From positions 1-64,000 of the forward strand of contig CAZDQF010000020.1 in the NCBI GenBank assembly GCA_964507445.1: a stretch of DNA of 64,000 nt, written 5' to 3'. The first letter of the stretch is position 1; each line of letters starts with the position of its first letter. Below, in pieces: positions 16,617 to 27,667 of this stretch. Both the position numbers and the translations under genes were made by a program. Source of the DNA: GCA-2683135 sp964507445. GTDB lineage: Bacteria > Planctomycetota > GCA-002687715. The notes beneath the pieces were generated by a model, which worked only from the letters and a program-made list of their open reading frames with translations, did no database searches and was not told where the DNA came from.

Positions 16617-18880
16617 GCTTCCCTCCTTCGAGAACGCATGCCGAAGATCTGAGACAGGGCGGTCTCGATGGCCAGCACGGCGGCGCCGAACAACAGGAAC
16701 CACCACCAGCTTCGGCTGGACCGGTCAGAGGCGGTGGCCTCCTCCACACCTTCGATGCCGTCCAGGAACCGCACGCCCTCGCCGGGGAAGCTGGCGACGA
16801 TGTAGTCCTCGTCCACGCGGGACAGGTCCGACTCCTCGGCGTCCACGTTGACCGCGATGTGGATGGGGTTGGGGTCCTTGAGCTCTGCCTCACCCGTGCG
16901 TTGGAGGTCCAGCCGGTAGGTGCCGGCCTTGTCGAGGTTGCCCGTCTTGATCTCGTAGCCCCGCTCGTCTTCGACGGCCAGGGGCTTGACCACGCTCAGC
17001 TGTTCCCCGTCTCTCGAGATGACGACCTCCTGGACGAAGGAGCGGAGCAGGCGCTCGTAGGATTGCCCCACGAGCAGGTTCTCGTGACGCTCCTCCTTGC
17101 GGGTGAGGTAGTAGGACAACTCGCGGGCGAGCAGCAGGTACGTCGGCAGCGACTGCATCCCGTTCCAGTTCTCGTCGCCGCCGGCGGTGGCGAACAGGAT
17201 GCAGCGTCCCTTGCCCAGCACCTTCTCCAGGATGAGCGGCTCCGGCGTGGGCAGCGCGGCCTTCGGTCGGTCAAGGTAGGCGAGCACCGACACCGCCGGG
17301 TCGTCCGGGACCTCGACGCGGTAGTAGCGGTAGACCGGCGTGGCCACCGTCAACCAGACGGAGATGGCCGGGTCGGCGAAGTAGCTGAGCGCCGGGTGTT
17401 CCAGGTTGGGACGGGTGATCTGGAACGGGAGGTCCATGAACATGTCCTCGCCCGCCGCCGCCCGCAGCTTGGCAGGCAGGACGCCCTCGCCGTTGCGGTA
17501 GAGCCGCTCGTTGGCGGTGGTGGCCTGGGTCTTGTCGCCGACGAACACCAGCAGGCCCCCACCTGCTTCGACGAAGCTCTGGATGTCTGCCGCCCGTCGC
17601 GGAGAGATCAGGGCCACGTCCATCAGCACCAGCAGGTCCACCTCCTTCAGGTCGGCGCTGTCGAAGCCCACCTCCTGGACCACCTCGAGCTCGAAGTCGC
17701 TCCCGGAATCCCGGTCACCACCGGGGCTCATGGCGGCGCTGAAGAAGAACGACTCGGACTCGCCCGGCTCCGGGCTGGGGTCGCCGTCCACGACGAGGGT
17801 CTTGATCTTGCGGCGCACCTCGAGGGCGAGGCCCCTGCGGTTGTCCTTCGCCAGGCTGTCGGACCGGAACCGGGCCTCCACGTAGTGGCTGCCGGCGGAC
17901 CGGAACGGCTGACGGAACTCGACGGAGTAGAGGCCTCCCGGCGGGATGGCCTCCACGTCCCGGAGGTCCACGGGCTCCGACGCACCGTCCACGAAGAGGT
18001 GCACCGCGCCGCCCTGGGGGCGGCTGCCGAAGTTCTGCAAGGTGACCGTGATCGCCGCCGGAGTGCCCGTCACCACGGCCTTGCTGCGCTTGGACACGGA
18101 GATGATGGCCACGTTGTCCGTGGTGGTGTCCGCCGGGCCCACGATGTTCAGCGTCGCCTTCCGCGCGCGCACCTCCTGGACCAGGGAAGCCAGAAGCTGC
18201 TGCGGCGGCGCCGCGTCGCCCTCCTGGTCCTCCTGCGCCACGTCCGAGGGCGGAGCGAACCCCACCTTCTGAAGGTCGGAGAAGACGAACACCTCGGCCC
18301 CCTCCTCCAGGTCGTCGAGGGCGGCCACGGTCGAGCGCAGGGCGCCGATGAGATCGGTCGCGCCGTCCCCCGCGTCCATCCCGTCCACGACCGTGAGGAC
18401 GCGGTCCAGATCGGACACCTGCTTGAGGACGAGGCTCGCAGGCTTTCCGGCGGTCACCAGGGTCACGGAGTCACCCCGCTCCTGTTGCAGCCCCTCGATG
18501 AGCTCGCGGACCTGCCGTTTGGCCCGGCTCATGGGAGTGCCGCCGTCGGACTCGGCCAGGGACATGCTGAAGCTGTCGTCCACCACCACCACCACCTCGC
18601 GGGGGCCGCCGCCCAGACCGCCGATGATGGCGCCAGGGTTCAGGCGCGGGGCGGCGAGGGCCAGCACGAACAGCAGGATGGCCAGGATGCGCAGCAGCAG
18701 CAACAACAGGTGCTCGAGGCGGATCCGCCGCTGCGTCTTCTTGAACGCCCGCAGCAGAAACTCCATGGCGGCCCAGGGGACCTTCTTGTAGCGCTGCCGT
18801 GCGAACAGGTGGATGAGGATGGGGATGGCCGCGGCGCCGCCCCACAACAGCATGCTCGGGATTCCAAAGAGGCTCCCCAT
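16613..18880 (-). CDS. BatA-like VWA membrane protein
   Basis: A 755-residue protein. The N terminus has the BatA pattern: hydrophobic MLLWGGAAAIPILIHLF, then a basic stretch with VPWAAMEFL, then a second hydrophobic helix (LLLLLLRILAILLFVLALAAPRL). The VWA domain follows with VVVDDSFSMS as metal-site motif and VFVFSDLQKVGF. A large extracytoplasmic region and a C-terminal hydrophobic segment (WWWFLLFGAAVLAIETAL) complete it. It starts 3 nt after the DUF58 gene stops and overlaps the next VWA gene by 4 nt. Together with DUF58 and MoxR this is the standard moxR-bat arrangement. Confidence 0.88.
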   Translation of the reverse strand: MGSLFGIPSMLLWGGAAAIPILIHLFARQRYKKVPWAAMEFLLRAFKKTQRRIRLEHLLLLLLRILAILLFVLALAAPRLNPGAIIGGLGGGPREVVVVVDDSFSMSLAESDGGTPMSRAKRQVRELIEGLQQERGDSVTLVTAGKPASLVLKQVSDLDRVLTVVDGMDAGDGATDLIGALRSTVAALDDLEEGAEVFVFSDLQKVGFAPPSDVAQEDQEGDAAPPQQLLASLVQEVRARKATLNIVGPADTTTDNVAIISVSKRSKAVVTGTPAAITVTLQNFGSRPQGGAVHLFVDGASEPVDLRDVEAIPPGGLYSVEFRQPFRSAGSHYVEARFRSDSLAKDNRRGLALEVRRKIKTLVVDGDPSPEPGESESFFFSAAMSPGGDRDSGSDFELEVVQEVGFDSADLKEVDLLVLMDVALISPRRAADIQSFVEAGGGLLVFVGDKTQATTANERLYRNGEGVLPAKLRAAAGEDMFMDLPFQITRPNLEHPALSYFADPAISVWLTVATPVYRYYRVEVPDDPAVSVLAYLDRPKAALPTPEPLILEKVLGKGRCILFATAGGDENWNGMQSLPTYLLLARELSYYLTRKEERHENLLVGQSYERLLRSFVQEVVISRDGEQLSVVKPLAVEDERGYEIKTGNLDKAGTYRLDLQRTGEAELKDPNPIHIAVNVDAEESDLSRVDEDYIVASFPGEGVRFLDGIEGVEEATASDRSSRSWWWFLLFGAAVLAIETALSQIFGMRSRRREA

Positions 18881-18883
18881 GAG

Positions 18884-19782
18884 CTACCGGGCTCCCGTCC
18901 GCTGGGCCAGATAGGTGCTGAGGGCGACGTCCAGGGAGCGCGAGGTGTCGAGCACCACGTAGTCCATGCGCCCGCCGATGCAGGCTGACTTGATGCGCGT
19001 CTGGAACTCGGTCAGCTCCTTCTGGTAGGCCTCCCTCAGCGCCCTCGGGTCCGCCAGCACGCGGGCGTCCACCTCGAGGCCCTCGAAGCGGGTCATGCGT
19101 TCGAACGGGAACTCCAGCTCGTCCTTGTCCAGGACGTGGAACACGATGACGTCATGGCCGCGATGGGCCATCCGGTGCAGACCGCGCAGGATGCCGTCTT
19201 CGTTCTCGTCGAACAGGTCGCTGAGCACGATCACGAGGCTCTTGGTGCGCAGCCGTTCGGCGATCTCGTTGAAGATGGTCCCCAGGTCCGTCTCTCCGTC
19301 CGGCTCCTGCCCGGAGAGCTCGGACAGGCAGTTTCGGAAGTGCGCCTGGCTGCTGGACGGGGGAAGGAACGTGCGCACGCCTTCGCCGAAGGTCACCAGG
19401 GCGCCCGCGTCCCGCTGCTTCTGCACCAGATACAGCAGCGCCGCCGCCACGAACTTGGAGTAGTCGAGCTTGGTGACCTCGTCGGACCCGTAGGCCATGG
19501 ACTTGGAGGTGTCCACCACCACGTAGGCCTTCAGGTTGGTCTCTTCCTCGAACTCCTTGATGTAGTAGCGGTCGCTCTTGGCGTAGACCTTCCAGTCCAG
19601 GTAGCGGATGTCGTCGCCGGGGACGTACTCCCGGTGCTCCGCGAACTCCACGGACGATCCCTTGTAGGGGGACTCGTGCAGCCCGGACATGAACCCCTCG
19701 ACGATCAGGCGCGCCTTGACCTCGAGGTTCCCGACCTTGTTCAGGACCTTGGGGTCGAGGTACTTGCTGTAGTCCTCAGCCA

Positions 19783-19783
<1 letters not shown>
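18884..19783 (-). CDS. DUF58 domain protein (VWA-like)
   Basis: A 299-residue protein with the DUF58 hallmark spread over GLHESPYKGSSVEF, HREYVPGDDIRYLDWK and VYAKSDRYYIKEFEEE, followed by a VWA-like metal-site sequence VVVDTSKSM. There is no membrane segment, so it is probably cytoplasmic or peripheral. The gene overlaps the stop of the MoxR gene by one base (TGATG). DUF58 proteins are regular partners of MoxR ATPases; their biochemical activity is unsettled. Confidence 0.9.
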
Positions 19784-20811
<1,028 letters not shown>

Positions 20812-20916
20812 CTGGTGAGCCTCGTTTCGCTGTTGCGGGGAGTTCGGGAGTCTAACAACGGATGGCTTCGGTCAGCCGCGGTTCGTCTTCGGGCGCCGGC
20901 GGGCCCGGGCTCGCTG

Positions 20917-20937
20917 CCCCCCCCGTAGGGGTGGGGG
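20917..20937 (-). terminator. GC hairpin after the FtsB-like gene
   Basis: Immediately after the stop of the FtsB-like gene, a C-tract and a G-tract can pair across a 3-nt turn (CCCCC..GTA..GGGG). No T-run follows on either strand, so intrinsic termination is doubtful. The hairpin also sits in the upstream region of the MoxR gene. Confidence 0.3.
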
Positions 20938-21237
20938 TTACCGGTCCCGTCCTGGCGGGTCCACCGCCACGCGACCGCGTTCCACGCGATCGTGCCGCTG
21001 GAGGGCCCCCTTGACGGCCGCCGGGTCATCCCGTCGGAGCAGCTCGATCTCTGTCTTTGACCGATCTATGTCCTTGCGAAGGCTTATCTTACGGTCACTG
21101 AGGTCGTCCACGAGGCGGTCGCTCTCGAGCCGCTCACCGCGCGCCTCCAGGCCCTCGAAGAAGAGCCAGATCCCCAGAACCAGGACGCAGACCCAGAGCA
21201 CGGTCTTCATGCTGCCGGCCCGCCGCTCCTCGGCCAT
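20938..21237 (-). CDS. FtsB/DivIC-like small membrane coiled-coil protein
   Basis: A 99-residue protein with one membrane helix near residues 10-28 (MKTVLWVCVLVLGIWLFFEG) and a coiled coil at about 33-70. Size, topology and position directly after enolase (51-nt gap, same strand) match FtsB, the divisome protein whose gene follows eno in many bacteria. The tail after residue 80 (RGRVAVDPPGRDR) lacks a clear FtsB C-terminal motif. A very strong ribosome site (GGAGGGGAGGAG) precedes ATG 21237. The assignment rests on topology and synteny, not on sequence identity. Confidence 0.55.
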   Translation of the reverse strand: MAEERRAGSMKTVLWVCVLVLGIWLFFEGLEARGERLESDRLVDDLSDRKISLRKDIDRSKTEIELLRRDDPAAVKGALQRHDRVERGRVAVDPPGRDR

Positions 21238-21288
21238 GGCTCCTCCCCTCCACGGACATCCGGGACCCGGAGGATACCCGAAGTCGTC

Positions 21289-22545
<1,257 letters not shown>

Positions 22546-22606
22546 GGTCTGGTTATGGCACGAGCGCTTCATCGTGTCTACCGGTTCTCGTTATCCTGGC
22601 CAGCCC

Positions 22607-23338
22607 ATGTACCTGAGCAAGAAGCCCTACACACGAGACGAGGTGTTGTTCCTCATCTTCGCCTCGGCTTTCAGCGTCCTGTTGGTCCTGACCAACATCG
22701 TCGGCGTGAAGCTGTTCCTGTCGCCCTGGCGAGGGGACACCCTGACCACCGGGATCATCACGTACCCGCTCACGTTCTGGTTGACGGACGTGGTCTCGGA
22801 GATCTGGGGCAAGCGCCGCGCCAACTTCATGGTCATCATCGGCTTCGGCATGAGCTTCCTGATGCTCGCCGTGGTTCAGATCGCCCTGCACGTGAACGGC
22901 TCCCCCGCCTGGGTCGCTCCGGAGAACCGCTTCGGATACGAGGACGTGTCTCAGTATCAGAACGCGTTCGAGTCCGTCTTCGCCATCAACGGCAAGCTCC
23001 TGTTCGGGTCCATGCTCGCCTACATGTGCGCTCAGCTATGGGACGTCCGCGTCTATCACACGCTGAAACGGTGGACGAAGGGCAAGCACCTGTGGCTGCG
23101 CAACAACGGCTCGACCATGACGTCCCAGCTGATCGACACCGCCATCGTCAACTCGATCCTCTTCTACTGGGGATTCGGGATGGAGTTCTGGCTCGGCGTC
23201 GAGATCATGCTGACCATCTACATCTACAAGATGATCCTGGCGGCCATCGACACGCCCTTCATCTACCTCGGGGTCCATGTCATCAAGCGGTACCTGGGAT
23301 TGAAGGACCCCGTCCCTGAACCTGCGAGGGGATCATGA
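22607..23338 (+). CDS. yhhQ: Queuosine-precursor transporter family protein (YhhQ/VUT)
   Basis: A 243-residue inner-membrane protein with about six helices. The family motif region YPLTFWLTDVVSEIWGKRRA and the C-terminal DTAIVNSILFYWGFG and YKMILAAIDTPFIYLGV are typical of YhhQ/VUT proteins, which import the queuosine precursors preQ0 or preQ1. A loop at about residues 95-130 is longer than usual. The start is ATG 22607 (MYLSKKPYTRDE). Its last bases overlap the start of the folate fusion gene, so the two are cotranscribed. Confidence 0.88.
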   Translation: MYLSKKPYTRDEVLFLIFASAFSVLLVLTNIVGVKLFLSPWRGDTLTTGIITYPLTFWLTDVVSEIWGKRRANFMVIIGFGMSFLMLAVVQIALHVNGSPAWVAPENRFGYEDVSQYQNAFESVFAINGKLLFGSMLAYMCAQLWDVRVYHTLKRWTKGKHLWLRNNGSTMTSQLIDTAIVNSILFYWGFGMEFWLGVEIMLTIYIYKMILAAIDTPFIYLGVHVIKRYLGLKDPVPEPARGS

Positions 23339-24726
23339 ACCTGATCTTCGACTGGTCCGGGACCCTGGCCGACGACGAACGCCTGACGTTCGAGCTGACG
23401 CGGGACTGCGTCGCCCACTTCGGCGGCGGCGACCTCGACTGGGAGGCCTACCGATCGGAGTTCACGATCCCGGTGGACCGGTTCTACGGGAGCCGGTGCC
23501 CCGGTACGGACATCGCCGAGATCGACCGGTGGTTCTTTGAGTCCTACGGGGAGCGGCTCGGTGAGGTGGCGCTGTTCGACGGCGTCGCGCAGCTGCTGGG
23601 GGAGGCCGTCAGGGAGCACCGCCTGTTCATCCTCTCCACCCTGAAGACCGACCTGATCGCCGGAGCCCTGTCGCGATTGGGCCTGGCGGACCTGTTCGAG
23701 GAGGTTGTGGGGGACGCGTTCGACAAGCGGGATCACCTGCCGTCGTTGATCCGACGACACGGGCTCGAGCCCATGGAGACCCTGTTCTTCGGCGACACCA
23801 CCCACGATGTGGAGGCGGGACGGGCCAGCGGTTTGCAGACCGCGGCCGTGACCTGGGGTTATACGGAGTCCTCGGTGCTGGAAGGCTCCCGGCCCGACCA
23901 CCTGTTCCGCCGCGTGCCGGGGGTCGCCCGTCACCTGCGGGACGAGGCCACCCTGGACGCAGCGGATCGGCCCGTGGCCACGTCCGGGGGCCTCGTGTTC
24001 CGCTCCGACGGCCGCGCGCTCTTCATCAAGACCCGGAAGTGGAGCGACAAGTGGGGGACCCCGGGCGGCAAGATCCAGCGCGGTGAGTCCATGGAGGACG
24101 CGTTCCGGCGCGAAGTGGAGGAGGAGACCGCGCTGCGGGCCGAGGGTGTCCGGTTCGTCCTCGCGCAGGACGGCGTGGACCTCCCCGAGTTCTACAAGAC
24201 CAGGCACTTCCTGTTGCTGAACTTCGTGGCCCACACCGCGGACACGGACGTACGCCTCAACTACGAGGCCAGCGAGTTCAAGTGGGCCACCCTTCCGGAG
24301 GCGCGACGCATGGACCTCAACGAGCCGACCCGGCGCCTCATCGAACACCTCGGCGCTCGCAGCCACGTCGGCGAGATCTTCGTCAAGGACCTGCGGGTCC
24401 GCTGCATCGTGGGCATCTTGCCCCGTGAGCGGGAGGAGGAGCAGGAGATCCTCGTGGACGTCGAGATGCAGCACGATTTCGCCGCCGCCGCCGCGACGGA
24501 AGACGTGACCACGACCGTGGACTACGCGGAGGTCTCCACGGTGTTGACGGAGTGGATCCAGGAGCGTCGGTTCCAGCTCATCGAGACCATGGCGGTGGAG
24601 GGTTGCGACCTCATCCTGGAGCGTTGGCCGGGGGTCGCCTACGTGCGCCTGACCATCAAGAAACCGGACGCGGTGCCGGCGGCGCGCTACACAGCGGTCA
24701 CCTTCGACAGGGCTCGGGAGTCATGA
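23335..24726 (+). CDS. HAD phosphatase - Nudix hydrolase - dihydroneopterin aldolase triple fusion
   Basis: A 463-residue cytoplasmic protein with three domains. Residues 1-205 are HAD-like: motif I DWSGT, motif II Ser/Thr near LSTLKTD, a Lys in FDKRDHL, and motif IV FFGDTTHDVEAG. Residues 215-340 are Nudix, with a box from Gly245 to Leu267 (GKIQRGE...RREVEEET; the usual final Gly is Ala). Residues 345-463 are FolB, with Glu in REREEEQ, VDYAEV, LIETMA and the Lys of TIKKPDA. Known folate chemistry runs dihydroneopterin triphosphate to monophosphate (Nudix), to dihydroneopterin (phosphatase), to hydroxymethyl-dihydropterin (FolB). The fusion plausibly carries out all three steps, which is an inference. 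Motif I has Ser where phosphatases usually have the second Asp. Confidence 0.85.
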   Translation: MNLIFDWSGTLADDERLTFELTRDCVAHFGGGDLDWEAYRSEFTIPVDRFYGSRCPGTDIAEIDRWFFESYGERLGEVALFDGVAQLLGEAVREHRLFILSTLKTDLIAGALSRLGLADLFEEVVGDAFDKRDHLPSLIRRHGLEPMETLFFGDTTHDVEAGRASGLQTAAVTWGYTESSVLEGSRPDHLFRRVPGVARHLRDEATLDAADRPVATSGGLVFRSDGRALFIKTRKWSDKWGTPGGKIQRGESMEDAFRREVEEETALRAEGVRFVLAQDGVDLPEFYKTRHFLLLNFVAHTADTDVRLNYEASEFKWATLPEARRMDLNEPTRRLIEHLGARSHVGEIFVKDLRVRCIVGILPREREEEQEILVDVEMQHDFAAAAATEDVTTTVDYAEVSTVLTEWIQERRFQLIETMAVEGCDLILERWPGVAYVRLTIKKPDAVPAARYTAVTFDRARES

Positions 24727-25460
24727 GGGTGGCGCTGGTGACAGGAGCCGCGAGGCGGCTCGGCCGGGCCCTGGCGACACGGCTGGCGCAGGACGGCTAC
24801 GCCGTCTGGATCCACTACCGCTCGTCCGAAGACGACGCCTTGGGGCTGCGGGACGCGTTGCGTGAAGCGGGCGCGACGGCGGACTGTGTGCGCGCCGATC
24901 TGTCCACGGAGTCCGGGGTGCGGGACGTGCTGTCGGCCCTGAAGGCCGGTCCGGGCCGTCTCGACGTGCTGGTGAACAACGTCGGCCGCTACGACGTGGT
25001 GGACCCTCTGACCTACGAGACGGCGGCGTTCGAGGACACGCTGCGCACCAACCTGCTCAGCCCCTTCGACCTGATCCGCGGCGCCATCCCCCTCTTCCCA
25101 CAGGAGGGGGGGAGCGTGGTGAACATCGGCTACAGCGGCCTGGCAGCCCTCGCGTCCTCCCCGGACAACCTGGCCTATGTGACGTCCAAGACCGGCCTGC
25201 TGCTGATGACCCGCTCCATGGCGGAGGTGCTGGGGCCGAGAGGTGTGCGGGTGAACATGGTCTCCCCCGGGCAGCTGGACAACAGCGTCGACCTCCCCGA
25301 CGGGTTCTCGGAGCGGGTGCCCCTGCGCCGCGCCGGTCGTCTCGACGACGTCTGCGAGGCGGTGTCCTGGCTGGTGGGGGACGGGGCCACCTACGTCACC
25401 GGGCAGAACCTGGAGGTGGCGGGCGGCTACATGATGGGCCTGGACGACGACCGGTCCTAG
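24723..25460 (+). CDS. Pteridine reductase-like SDR (FolM/PTR1 type)
   Basis: A 245-residue short-chain dehydrogenase. The cofactor loop is VTGAARRLGRAL, which has the TGxxx(R/K)xG form of pteridine reductases (PTR1/FolM) rather than the usual TGxxxGxG. NNVGRYD and the catalytic Tyr-x-x-x-Lys in AYVTSKTG are present. It overlaps the stop of the HAD-Nudix-FolB gene (ATGA). FolM reduces dihydromonapterin or dihydrofolate with NADPH, so a folate/pterin role fits both motif and context. A generic SDR activity cannot be excluded. Confidence 0.75.
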   Translation: MRVALVTGAARRLGRALATRLAQDGYAVWIHYRSSEDDALGLRDALREAGATADCVRADLSTESGVRDVLSALKAGPGRLDVLVNNVGRYDVVDPLTYETAAFEDTLRTNLLSPFDLIRGAIPLFPQEGGSVVNIGYSGLAALASSPDNLAYVTSKTGLLLMTRSMAEVLGPRGVRVNMVSPGQLDNSVDLPDGFSERVPLRRAGRLDDVCEAVSWLVGDGATYVTGQNLEVAGGYMMGLDDDRS

Positions 25461-25592
25461 GGAGCCTGTGCCCCTTCCGCGGGCGGCGCCCGTGCTCCGG
25501 CGTGCTCTCCGGTGATTTGGCAGCGCCGATCCCCGGGACCTGATAGCGCCACCGGCGCGGGTCTCTGATAGAAGAGTCTCAGGGGGTAACCA

Positions 25593-26171
25593 ATGGAGCC
25601 GCTCCTATTCGTCGGCGTCCCGATCCTCATTGTCCTCATCTGGTTGATCGGCACCTGGAACGGCCTCGTCCGTCTGCGCAACCACTGCGACGAGTCCTGG
25701 TCCGGTATCGACACCGAGCTCAAGCGTCGACATGACCTCATCCCGAACCTGGTGGAGGTGGTGAAGGGTTACGCCAAGCACGAGCGGGAGACGTTCGAAG
25801 CCGTGGTGGCGGCGCGCACCCTGGCCCAGTCCGAGATGGGCACGCCGTCCCAGCAGGCTGACGCAGAGAACGGACTCGTCCGCGCCTTGCGGGGCCTGTT
25901 CTTCGTGTCCGAGTCATACCCGGACCTGAAGGCCAGCGAGAACTTTCTGTCCCTCCAGCGTCAACTCTCCAACACCGAGGACCGCATCCAATCGGCGCGG
26001 CGTTTCTACAACGCCAACGTCCGCGACATGAACAACCGCGTGGAGTCCTTCCCCTCCAGCATCGTTGCAGGCATGGGCGGGTTCAGGCGGCGCGAGTTCT
26101 TCGAGGTGGAGGACGCGGGGGTGCGCGCGGTGCCGCAGGTGGATCTGGGGGCGGGAGACCCAGGGGCATGA
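25593..26171 (+). CDS. lemA: LemA family protein
   Basis: A 192-residue protein with one N-terminal membrane helix (LLFVGVPILIVLIWLIG) and the LemA helical bundle: WNGLVRLRNHCDESWSGID, RRHDLIPNLVEVVKGYA, and NTEDRIQSARRFYNANVRDMN. The function of LemA is unknown. A purine-rich GGGGG site precedes ATG 25593. Its stop overlaps the start of the next gene (ATGA), so they form a pair. The 132 nt before it contain no other gene. Confidence 0.93.
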   Translation: MEPLLFVGVPILIVLIWLIGTWNGLVRLRNHCDESWSGIDTELKRRHDLIPNLVEVVKGYAKHERETFEAVVAARTLAQSEMGTPSQQADAENGLVRALRGLFFVSESYPDLKASENFLSLQRQLSNTEDRIQSARRFYNANVRDMNNRVESFPSSIVAGMGGFRRREFFEVEDAGVRAVPQVDLGAGDPGA

Positions 26172-26887
26172 TGTTGCTGCAGTCGAGCGACACCTTCACG
26201 ACCCTGATCGTGATCGGTGGGGTGATCGTGATCGGCGCGGCGATCTTGGCGCACCTCGCGGAGCATAAGCGTAGGAAGACCCTCGCCGCGTGGGCGTCTC
26301 GCGGTGGCCTGACGTTCAGCCCGGCTCGTGACGGGTCCATGGACAACCGCTACCCCGAGTTCGATTGTCTCCACGAGGGTTCGAAGCGCTATGCCTTCAA
26401 CATCATGCGCGGGACCTGGGAGGGCCGTCGTCTCGTCGCTTTCGACTATCACTACGAGACGTACTCGTCAGGTTCCAAGGGTCGCCGCAGGACGCATCAT
26501 CACCACTTCTCCGCGGCCATCATCGACCCGGGCTACCCGCTGAAGCCTCTCTTCATCCGCCCGGAGGGGTTCTTCGACAAGGTGAAGGCGGCGTTCGGCT
26601 ACGACGACATCGACTTCGAATCGGCGGAGTTCAGCAAGCGCTTCTTCGTCAAGTCTCCGGATCGGAAGTGGGCGTATGACGTGATCCACACCCGCACCAT
26701 GGCGTATCTGCTGTCGGCGCCACGCCACTCCTTGGAGTTCGACCATCGCGCGGTCATCGTGTGGAACAGGGGGCGGTGGTCGCCGCCGCAATTCGAAGCG
26801 GCCATCGGCGTCATCGACGGGGTGCTGGACCGCCTCCCGGACTACCTGGTCGAGCAGCAACGGGGTCTCCAGGACCCGGGCACGTGA
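26168..26887 (+). CDS. Membrane protein of unknown function, partner of LemA
   Basis: A 239-residue protein with one clear membrane helix at residues 10-30 (FTTLIVIGGVIVIGAAILAH), followed by a soluble domain of about 200 residues. A basic/His-rich segment (RRRTHHHHF) lies near residue 110. No catalytic motif is recognised. Overlap with lemA suggests they act together; LemA genes are often followed by membrane proteins of this size. It was not assigned to a named family. Confidence 0.75.
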   Translation: MMLLQSSDTFTTLIVIGGVIVIGAAILAHLAEHKRRKTLAAWASRGGLTFSPARDGSMDNRYPEFDCLHEGSKRYAFNIMRGTWEGRRLVAFDYHYETYSSGSKGRRRTHHHHFSAAIIDPGYPLKPLFIRPEGFFDKVKAAFGYDDIDFESAEFSKRFFVKSPDRKWAYDVIHTRTMAYLLSAPRHSLEFDHRAVIVWNRGRWSPPQFEAAIGVIDGVLDRLPDYLVEQQRGLQDPGT

Positions 26888-26953
26888 TGACACGGAATGT
26901 CGGTGCCCGCGGCCTTTTCCCGCCTGAGCGCCGCGCGTAGCATGGCGGTTCCC

Positions 26954-27667
26954 ATGCGTATTCCCCTGACGGTCCACGGCCTCTTCGAGGTCTTCCTGTT
27001 CAGCGCCCTGCTGCTCGGCACCGCTGCCGTGGGGGCGCTCTGGGTGGAGGGGCCAGGCGGCTGGGTCATGGCCGGGATCGCCCTGGCCACCTGGCTGTTC
27101 ATCATGAACTTCTTTAGGGATCCCAACCGCGTTCCGGAGGCGGCCGGACCAGGCGTGGTCATCGCGCCGGCAGACGGCAAGGTCACGGACATCATCACCG
27201 TGGAGGACGTGCCCTTCGTCGGCGGGCCCGCCACCCGCATCGGGATCTTCCTCTCGGTCTTCGACGTCCACGTGAACCGGTCTCCCGTGTCGGGTGTGGT
27301 CGCGCACCTCGAGCATCGTCCGGGCGCGTACCTGGACGCCCGTGACCCGGCCTGCGCCGACCTCAACGAGGCCCAGGACCTGGGGCTCACCGTGGACGAC
27401 GGCCATGGAGGCACGTTCCCCGTGCTGGTGCGGCAGATCGCCGGGCTGGTGGCCCGCCGCATCGTCTGCGCGGCCAGGTCGGGGGACGCGTTGGCCGCGG
27501 GGCAGCGGTACGGCATGATCAAGGTGGGCTCCCGCACGGAGGTTTACATCCCCGTGGACCGGGTGGACTCCGTTCATGTGGAGGTGGGAGCGCGGGTCAA
27601 GGGAGGTCGCGACCTGATCGCCCGCATGAAGGTGGCGGCCGAGGAGCCGGAGGGCGCCCTACAGTGA
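26954..27667 (+). CDS. psd: Phosphatidylserine decarboxylase (short form)
   Basis: A 237-residue enzyme that makes phosphatidylethanolamine from phosphatidylserine at the inner membrane. Two N-terminal hydrophobic segments, then NFFRDPNRVPE, VIAPADGKVTDI, FLSVFDVHVNRSPVSGVV and VGSRTEVYIP, whose Gly-Ser is the site of autocleavage that yields the pyruvoyl group. The size matches the short-type enzyme. The start is placed at ATG 26954 (MRIPLTVHG); ATG 26942 is also possible. Its stop overlaps the GTG start of pssA, the gene for the preceding step. Confidence 0.93.
   Translation: MRIPLTVHGLFEVFLFSALLLGTAAVGALWVEGPGGWVMAGIALATWLFIMNFFRDPNRVPEAAGPGVVIAPADGKVTDIITVEDVPFVGGPATRIGIFLSVFDVHVNRSPVSGVVAHLEHRPGAYLDARDPACADLNEAQDLGLTVDDGHGGTFPVLVRQIAGLVARRIVCAARSGDALAAGQRYGMIKVGSRTEVYIPVDRVDSVHVEVGARVKGGRDLIARMKVAAEEPEGALQ

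Noticed and set aside
16859..18988. Long plus-strand frame opposite the BatA-like gene
   Set aside because: It is an antisense shadow of high-GC coding sequence with His/Gly/Val/Arg-rich content and no domain. The same applies to the long antisense frames at 197-1213, 2520-4094, 8988-10250, 11613-12905, 14529-15677 and 21319-23319.
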